A stretch of 9,133 nucleotides of DNA from Methanoregula sp. (GTDB taxonomy: Archaea; Halobacteriota; Methanomicrobia; Methanomicrobiales; Methanospirillaceae), in assembly GCF_002835825.1 (NCBI RefSeq), contig NZ_PIZH01000048.1:1-9133 (forward strand), written 5' to 3'. The notes under the pieces were generated by a model that worked only from the letters and a program-made list of their open reading frames with translations, was not told where the DNA came from and searched no databases. Position 1 is the stretch's first letter. Every line of letters starts with the position of its first letter. Position numbers and translations under genes: made by a program. Of this stretch, positions 6,460 through 9,133 are shown one piece after another.

Positions 6460-6585
6460 CAGCACTGTTTAATGTGCTGACAGATGTAAGTCCGACGTGC
6501 GACCACCGCACTGCCTGAACATGGCTTTGGGATTACAGAGAGTCGGTAGCAGTAATTTGCAACTGCACTTTTCTGGACTTACGTT
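6460..6585 (+). promoter_or_regulatory. Predicted structured 5' leader RNA of uS15
   Basis: Four pairings can be read by eye. Hairpin A: CAGCAC 6460-6465 with GTGCTG 6474-6479. Long helix P1: 6483-6493 with 6575-6585, 11 pairs including two G-U, with the perfect core GTAAGTCC/GGACTTAC. Enclosed hairpin B: GTGCG 6497-6501 with CGCAC 6507-6511. Enclosed hairpin D: GCAGT 6549-6553 with ACTGC 6562-6566, extended by GT/AC across one bulged A. A possible GAC 6494-6496 with GTC 6542-6544 pairing would make a multi-way junction. P1 closes 9 bases before the AAGGAGG ribosome-binding site of uS15. In bacteria S15 represses its own mRNA by binding junction-containing leaders; an archaeal equivalent here is inference. 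No fold energy was computed and no tRNA or box C/D signature fits. Confidence 0.4.
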
Positions 6586-6608
6586 CGTCTATTCAAGGAG
6601 GCTACACC

Positions 6609-7067
6609 ATGGCACGAATGCACGCCCGCAGAAGGGGCAAGTCATGCTCTGTCCGCCCCTACCGGAAACAGGCACCCGCCTGGTCGAATACCGACCCCGC
6701 GGCGATCACCAAGATCATCCTGGACCTCCGGAAGGAAGGCGCATCGAGCGCAAAGATCGGTCTGGTCCTGAGGGACCGGTACGGCGTCCCCGACGTCAAG
6801 ATGGCAACCGGCAAGCGGATCGGGACCATTCTCCGCGAGAACAAGGTCGCAACCGAGATCCCCGAGGACCTCCGCGACCTGATGGGCAAGGCCCTTGGCA
6901 TGAGGAAACACCTTGGCGAGAACAAGCGTGACCTTCACAACAAGCGCCAGCTCCAGCTGGTCGAGTCCAAGATCCGCCGTCTCGTGAAGTACTACACGTC
7001 GAGCAAGAAACTGCCCGCCGGCTGGGTCTACAAGCCGGAGAACGCCGAGATCCTCCTCTCCAGGTAA
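6609..7067 (+). CDS. rps15: 30S ribosomal protein uS15 (archaeal S15)
   Basis: A 152-residue small-subunit ribosomal protein of the archaeal/eukaryal S15 type (eukaryotic S13), longer than bacterial S15 because of its N-terminal extension. The start MARMHARRRGKSCSVRP, the central helices (about 30-85, ITKIILDLRKEGASSAKIG) and the C-terminal S15 core (about 95-152, with LHNKRQLQLVESKIRRLVKYY) are characteristic. It binds a three-way junction in the central domain of 16S rRNA early in 30S assembly. The ATG is fixed by AAGGAGG (6595-6601) at 7-base spacing. It is the first gene of the operon with the DHH protein, Pcc1 and eS1, an arrangement also found in other euryarchaea. A long, foldable leader precedes it, which suggests control of the whole operon at this point. 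Confidence 0.98.
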   Translation: MARMHARRRGKSCSVRPYRKQAPAWSNTDPAAITKIILDLRKEGASSAKIGLVLRDRYGVPDVKMATGKRIGTILRENKVATEIPEDLRDLMGKALGMRKHLGENKRDLHNKRQLQLVESKIRRLVKYYTSSKKLPAGWVYKPENAEILLSR

Positions 7068-7087
7068 TTCATCAGGAGTTCGTCCAC

Positions 7088-8329
7088 ATGTCCATGTCGC
7101 TTGAGTCCCTGGCCGCAACCGTTGCAGCACAGATCCGCAGGCAGGAGTTCGTCGAGGTGCTCGCGCACCATGACGCAGACGGCATTGCAGCCGCTTCCAT
7201 CCTCTGCCACGCGATGCTCCGTGCCGGCATACGGTTCCGGCTCCGGGTGCGACAGGACGTAACAGCAGCGGACATCCCCGCTGACAGTGCATACCTCCTC
7301 TGCGATATCGGCGCAGGCATTGCCGACCTCCCGAAGGCGACGATGGTGGTGGACCACCACCTCCCGCTCTTTACCGGGGAGTTCCACGCCAACCCGCGCC
7401 TTGCCGGCATTGACGGCGACCGCGAGCTCTCGGCAGCAGGGACCGCATATACTGTTGCCCAGCAGATGGGCGACAACCGCGACCTTGCAGGCCTCGTCAT
7501 CCCCGGCATCATCGGGGACGGGCAGGAGATCAAGGGCAGGAACCTTGCGATCTTCAACGAAGCGATCTCAAACGGGATCATTGTGCCGGACCGGGGCATC
7601 CTGCTCCCGGGCCGCGACATGATCGAGCGCTGGTATACGGCAACGCACCCCTATCTCGACGGGATCAGCGGTGCAGAGCAGCTCATTGCCGACATGATCG
7701 ATGAGTCCCGGGACCTGACCAAGGGAGACGAGCCCCTCCGGCTCGATACCCTGATCTCCCGCGTGGTGCTCGAAGCGGCACCGAAGGCAACCCTTGCCGG
7801 TCTTGAGAGCATCTACGGTGATACCTACCACCTCCAGCGCGAGGTGATCGAGGACGCCCATGCCCTCACCGCGGTCATTGATGCCTGCGGCAAGACCGGC
7901 AACGGGGATATTGGCGCATCGCTCTGCCTGCGCTCCTCGCACGACATCGACCGTGCGTGGGAGATTGCACGGCAGCACCGCGTCCGCATCATCGATGCCG
8001 TAAAGTCCGCAAGCCTTTACGAGGGGATCGCGGGAGTATACGAGGTGAAGGACACGAGCGTTGCAAGCGACGTTGCCGACATCCTCTGCCGCGACATACC
8101 GGCCACCTGCCCGGTGCTTGTCTTTGCAAAGACGCCGGGCGGCAGCCTGTGCCGGATCTCCGCACGCAACCCACCGGGATGCGCCGTGGAACTCGGGCCG
8201 AAAGTCCGGGCCATCGCGGAAGCCTGCGGCGGGAATGGCGGGGGGCACACGCTCCGGGCAGGGGCAACCATCCCCTGCGACAAGATCGCAGAGTTCGCAC
8301 AAGGCTGGCAGGAGGGAGTCGCGGCATGA
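7088..8329 (+). CDS. DHH-family phosphoesterase, RecJ-like nuclease
   Basis: A 413-residue DHH/DHHA1 protein. N-terminal DHH-domain metal motifs are visible: HHDADGI (27-33), D73 in LCDIGAG, DHH (89-91) and D144 in IIGDG. The C-terminal DHHA1 domain carries GGNGGGH (381-387). This is the archaeal RecJ-like group, known to degrade single-stranded DNA or RNA with Mn or Mg and in some lineages to associate with the replicative helicase complex. Whether this copy is a DNA exonuclease, an RNase or another phosphoesterase cannot be told from sequence alone. The gene begins 20 bases after uS15 with AGGAG (7074-7078) 9 bases ahead; an alternative ATG lies 6 bases later. Its stop overlaps the Pcc1 start, so production is tied to the ribosomal operon. 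Confidence 0.93.
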   Translation: MSMSLESLAATVAAQIRRQEFVEVLAHHDADGIAAASILCHAMLRAGIRFRLRVRQDVTAADIPADSAYLLCDIGAGIADLPKATMVVDHHLPLFTGEFHANPRLAGIDGDRELSAAGTAYTVAQQMGDNRDLAGLVIPGIIGDGQEIKGRNLAIFNEAISNGIIVPDRGILLPGRDMIERWYTATHPYLDGISGAEQLIADMIDESRDLTKGDEPLRLDTLISRVVLEAAPKATLAGLESIYGDTYHLQREVIEDAHALTAVIDACGKTGNGDIGASLCLRSSHDIDRAWEIARQHRVRIIDAVKSASLYEGIAGVYEVKDTSVASDVADILCRDIPATCPVLVFAKTPGGSLCRISARNPPGCAVELGPKVRAIAEACGGNGGGHTLRAGATIPCDKIAEFAQGWQEGVAA

Positions 8330-8559
8330 TGCAGGTCGAAGGGACCATAACAACCCTGCACGACAATGCAGCCTGCGTTGCCGCGGCGCTCACGCCCGAT
8401 AACTTACGCAGCATGGAGACGCGGGCGGAGGGCGGCCGGGTCGTGACCACGATCACGGGCACGCAACTTCGTTCGGTCATTGCATCGGTGGACGATTATC
8501 TGATGAACCTGGCAGTGGCGGAGGACGCATGTTCTCTCACCGCGAAAACCGACAGGTGA
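8326..8559 (+). CDS. pcc1: KEOPS complex subunit Pcc1
   Basis: A small 77-residue protein beginning MMQVEGTITTLHDNAACVAAALTPDN. The opening strand, an AALTPDN helix, the RSMETRAEGGRVVTTITGTQLRSVIASVDDYLMNL middle and a short tail match Pcc1, the dimerising subunit of KEOPS. KEOPS makes the t6A37 modification on ANN-decoding tRNAs, together with Kae1, Bud32 and Cgi121, none of which is in this window. The start is the first ATG of the ATGATG pair: it forms an ATGA overlap with the preceding stop, and GGAGGGA (8311-8317) lies 8 bases upstream. The frame is open much further upstream within the DHH gene, but that part is a shadow. The stop lies inside the ribosome-binding site of the eS1 gene. 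Confidence 0.88.
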   Translation: MMQVEGTITTLHDNAACVAAALTPDNLRSMETRAEGGRVVTTITGTQLRSVIASVDDYLMNLAVAEDACSLTAKTDR

Positions 8560-8563
8560 TACT

Positions 8564-9115
8564 ATGGCAAAGAAGAAACAGGTAGGAAGAAGAGTTGAAG
8601 GCTGGAAGGCCAAGAGCTGGTTCAAGGTGCACACCCCCGACAACCTCGGCAAGGCGTACATCGGCGACACTATTGCTAACGATGCCGACAGCGTTGTCGG
8701 CCGTATCATGCACGCAACGCTCGGCGAGATCACGAATGACTACGCCAAGCAGTACATGAAGATGAGCTTCAAGATCAACACCGTGACCGGCGACTCGGCA
8801 TACACCGAGTTCGTAGGCCACGAGGTGACCCGGGACTACCTCCGCTCGCTCGTCAAGCGCCGGAGCTCCCGCATCGACACCATCGTGCCGATCACCACAA
8901 AGGACGGCAAGAAGGTCCGCCTCACGGTCTGCACGTACACGTTCGCCCGTGCCAACCTCTCGCAGGAGCACTCGATCCGCGGCGAGATCATGAAGGGTAT
9001 TGCCGCCCAGCCAGGCGCATGGGACTTAAGCGCGCTCTTAAACGGCCTCGTCTCGAGCGAGAGCTCCCGAGCCCCTATCAAGGCTTTCAAGACCAACTAC
9101 GCGGCCCGCCGGTGA
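8564..9115 (+). CDS. rps3ae: 30S ribosomal protein eS1 (S3Ae)
   Basis: A 183-residue archaeal/eukaryal small-subunit protein, eS1 (older name S3Ae). The basic start MAKKKQVGRRVEGWKAKSWFKV, the segment GRIMHATLGEITNDYAKQYMKMSFKI (about 46-71), LVKRRSSRIDTIVPITTKDG (about 95-114) and the RGEIMKGI helix are family hallmarks. It sits on the 30S platform near the mRNA exit, where it helps recruit mRNA or initiation factors. It is slightly short for the family (usually about 190-220 residues), mainly at the C-terminus. The ATG follows AGGTGATA, which contains the stop of Pcc1, so translation is coupled. The protein is complete. Confidence 0.97.
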   Translation: MAKKKQVGRRVEGWKAKSWFKVHTPDNLGKAYIGDTIANDADSVVGRIMHATLGEITNDYAKQYMKMSFKINTVTGDSAYTEFVGHEVTRDYLRSLVKRRSSRIDTIVPITTKDGKKVRLTVCTYTFARANLSQEHSIRGEIMKGIAAQPGAWDLSALLNGLVSSESSRAPIKAFKTNYAARR

Positions 9116-9118
9116 GCG

Positions 9119-9133
9119 GTGATCACTTCCAGG
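9119..9133 (+). CDS. Possible start of the next gene, cut by the edge
   Basis: After the eS1 stop (9113-9115) a GTG at 9119 opens a frame reading V-I-T-S-R to the end of the window. Alternatively GGTGATCA (9118-9125) is the ribosome-binding site of a gene starting just beyond the edge. Five codons are too few to decide; either reading suggests the operon continues. Confidence 0.2.

Noticed and set aside
6477..6530. Box C/D guide RNA in the uS15 leader (CTGA at 6477 and 6515)
   Set aside because: No acceptable RTGATGA box C is present at the right spacing.
6531..6600. tRNA-like look (AGTCGGTAG D-loop-like string and GTTCG T-loop-like string)
   Set aside because: No matching acceptor stem, anticodon arm or proper T-arm can be formed.
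6497..6931. Plus-strand frame starting in the leader and running into uS15
   Set aside because: It overlaps uS15 in another frame and has no ribosome-binding site or protein-like features.
7957..8325. N-terminal extension of Pcc1 within the DHH gene
   Set aside because: The frame is open, but the family begins at the ATG at 8326, which has its own ribosome-binding site and stop-start overlap.
7568..8353. Minus-strand frame of 261 codons over the DHH gene
   Set aside because: Shadow of the DHH and Pcc1 genes, both of which have conserved motifs and start signals.

Overview
The window is from a euryarchaeal methanogen, most likely Methanomicrobiales (Methanoregula or Methanosphaerula type). 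The markers are archaeal-type ribosomal proteins uS15 and eS1 (S3Ae), a KEOPS Pcc1 subunit, an archaeal DHH-family nuclease, TATA-like promoters, Shine-Dalgarno sites of the GGAGGTGATC type, and a PAS histidine kinase with the RHDILNQL H-box common in these methanogens. The genus is inference. I see no mobile element, CRISPR array, tRNA or rRNA.

Layout. (1) About 1-2039, minus strand: three CBS-domain genes read leftwards. In transcription order they are a two-CBS protein with a C-terminal zinc ribbon, a four-CBS protein coupled to it by an ATGA overlap, and, after an 86-bp gap, a third multi-CBS protein whose C-terminus runs off the left edge. (2) 2040-2288: divergent control region with a clear TATA-like box for the CBS genes and several GC-rich repeats. 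(3) 2289-3345, plus strand: an Era-like small GTPase and a zinc-ribbon protein of the OapC/ArvC family, ended by a T-run. (4) 3365-4099, minus strand: an unrecognised protein with an Rx4H motif typical of HEPN ribonucleases. (5) 4311-6407, plus strand: a membrane-bound CHASE4-PAS histidine kinase, divergent from the HEPN-like gene, with a shared TATA-rich region and a dyad near its predicted transcription start. (6) 6408-6608: a UNCG-type hairpin, a TATA-like box and an apparently long, foldable 5' leader. (7) 6609-9115, plus strand: a tight operon uS15 - DHH phosphoesterase - Pcc1 - eS1.

How the genes fit together. Region 7 is an information-processing operon in which stops, starts and ribosome-binding sites overlap. 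Region 3 resembles the core of the euryarchaeal GTPase/zinc-ribbon cluster linked to vesicle formation, but the OapB/ArvB-like partner is not between the two genes. Region 1 probably senses adenine nucleotides; its target is not visible. The kinase has no response regulator beside it.

The best candidate for something undescribed is the uS15 leader (about 6460-6585). It contains an 11-bp long-range helix enclosing two further hairpins, with another hairpin in front, and ends just before the uS15 ribosome-binding site. It could be an archaeal counterpart of the bacterial S15 autoregulatory leaders. The other leads are the standalone HEPN-like gene and the GTPase/zinc-ribbon pair with its repeat-rich upstream region.
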